A DNA stretch of 6,389 bases from Accumulibacter sp. (GTDB lineage Bacteria > Pseudomonadota > Gammaproteobacteria > Burkholderiales > Rhodocyclaceae): positions 1 to 6,389 of the forward strand of contig JAISQQ010000214.1 of the NCBI GenBank assembly GCA_031274075.1, given 5' to 3'. The translations under genes were made by a program, and so were the position numbers. The notes beneath the pieces are model-generated. The model saw nothing but the letters and a program-made list of their open reading frames with translations. It was not told the origin of the DNA and did no database searches. Each line of letters opens with the position of its first letter. Within the stretch, counting starts at the first letter, position 1. Shown here piece by piece: positions 6,013 through 6,389 of this stretch.

Positions 6013-6389
6013 ATGACTCGTGAAATTCTCCCGCCCGGCGTCGACGTCGTCTTCAAGCGCTTGATGGGCGACGCCAATGACACACGCTTTCTGGCGGACT
6101 TCCTGCAAGCCGTCCTCGACCTGCCGGCCACGGACTTCGCCCGCCTCGTCCTGCGCGATCCGCACATCCTCGGCCACACGCCCGACGACAAGACTGGCAT
6201 CCTCGACGTGCGCGTGGAAACCGTCGGCGGCCACCAGATCGACGTGGAAATCCAACTGGCCTCGCTCCCGGAAATGCCGCAGCGCATCCTCTTCTACCTC
6301 GCCCGCATGCTCGACGACCAGACCGCCAGCGGCAAAAGCTACCGCGACATCCGGCGCACCATCTGCATCCTGATCACCGGCTACCGCCT
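6013..6389 (+). CDS. Rpn / PD-(D/E)XK nuclease-family putative transposase, N-terminal part (cut by window edge)
   Basis: I read 125 codons from the ATG at 6013 to the window edge. Members of this family (Rpn, recombination-promoting nuclease) are DNA endonucleases; E. coli RpnA raises RecA-independent recombination. The family pattern is clear: VDVVFKRLMGDANDTRFLADFLQAVL (10-35), then DDKTGILDVRVET (58-70), VEIQLAS (78-84), and QRILFYLARMLDDQTASGKSY (90-110) before RTICILITGY (115-124). Likely catalytic residues are D65 and the E79-x-Q81 pair, the form of the PD-(D/E)XK core usual here. The frame is intact as far as visible. It begins about 55 bp after the repeat cluster and faces away from it. 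It is probably a multi-copy accessory gene. Confidence 0.88.
   Translation, partial: MTREILPPGVDVVFKRLMGDANDTRFLADFLQAVLDLPATDFARLVLRDPHILGHTPDDKTGILDVRVETVGGHQIDVEIQLASLPEMPQRILFYLARMLDDQTASGKSYRDIRRTICILITGYR

Noticed and set aside
5615..6287. Minus-strand frames across the repeat cluster and the nuclease gene with GSGIRDQ-like peptides
   Set aside because: The peptide comes from the 7-bp AGGGATC repeat and the rest is antisense to the Rpn-family gene.

Overview
The window is GC-rich DNA that looks chromosomal and most likely comes from a betaproteobacterium. Rhodocyclales-like (Accumulibacter/Azonexus relatives) is my best guess, from gene order and protein style only, with no database search. 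Two markers point this way. One is a branched-chain amino acid cluster ilvB-ilvH-ilvC followed by a phosphatidylserine decarboxylase gene (psd). The other is a divergent trio: a sigma factor, a DUF3619-type membrane protein and a DUF3106-type exported protein.

Layout on the minus strand, read right to left: ilvB (3879-2173), ilvH (2162-1671) and ilvC (1646-630) form a tight operon with gaps of 10 and 24 nt. IlvB and IlvH together form the catalytic and regulatory parts of acetohydroxyacid synthase, and IlvC takes the product one step further toward valine and isoleucine. A 357-bp gap (273-629) follows. It holds five tandem copies of a roughly 42-bp hairpin repeat, a related lone palindrome in the opposite orientation, and three 14-bp repeats that run up to the start codon of psd. 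The psd gene is cut by the left window edge.

Layout on the plus strand: from a short shared intergenic region (3880-4012) an ECF-like sigma factor gene (probable TTG start at 4013) leads into a DUF3619-type gene (4-nt ATGA overlap) and then a DUF3106-type gene (34-nt overlap). The three overlap and are almost certainly co-transcribed. An intrinsic terminator lies just after the last stop codon. The arrangement resembles a sigma / membrane regulator / periplasmic sensor unit, but that role is inferred.

The right end (about 5474-6012) is a dense cluster of repeats: inverted blocks of a 7-bp tandem repeat at both edges, a 148-bp element with 12-bp inverted ends, and a perfect 27-bp inverted repeat. 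The cluster forms the last codons of the DUF3106-type gene. It ends just before the start of an Rpn/PD-(D/E)XK putative transposase gene that runs off the right edge.

The metabolic genes are ordinary and intact. The points of interest are the sigma-linked trio, the structured repeats, and the repeat-derived end of the DUF3106-type protein.
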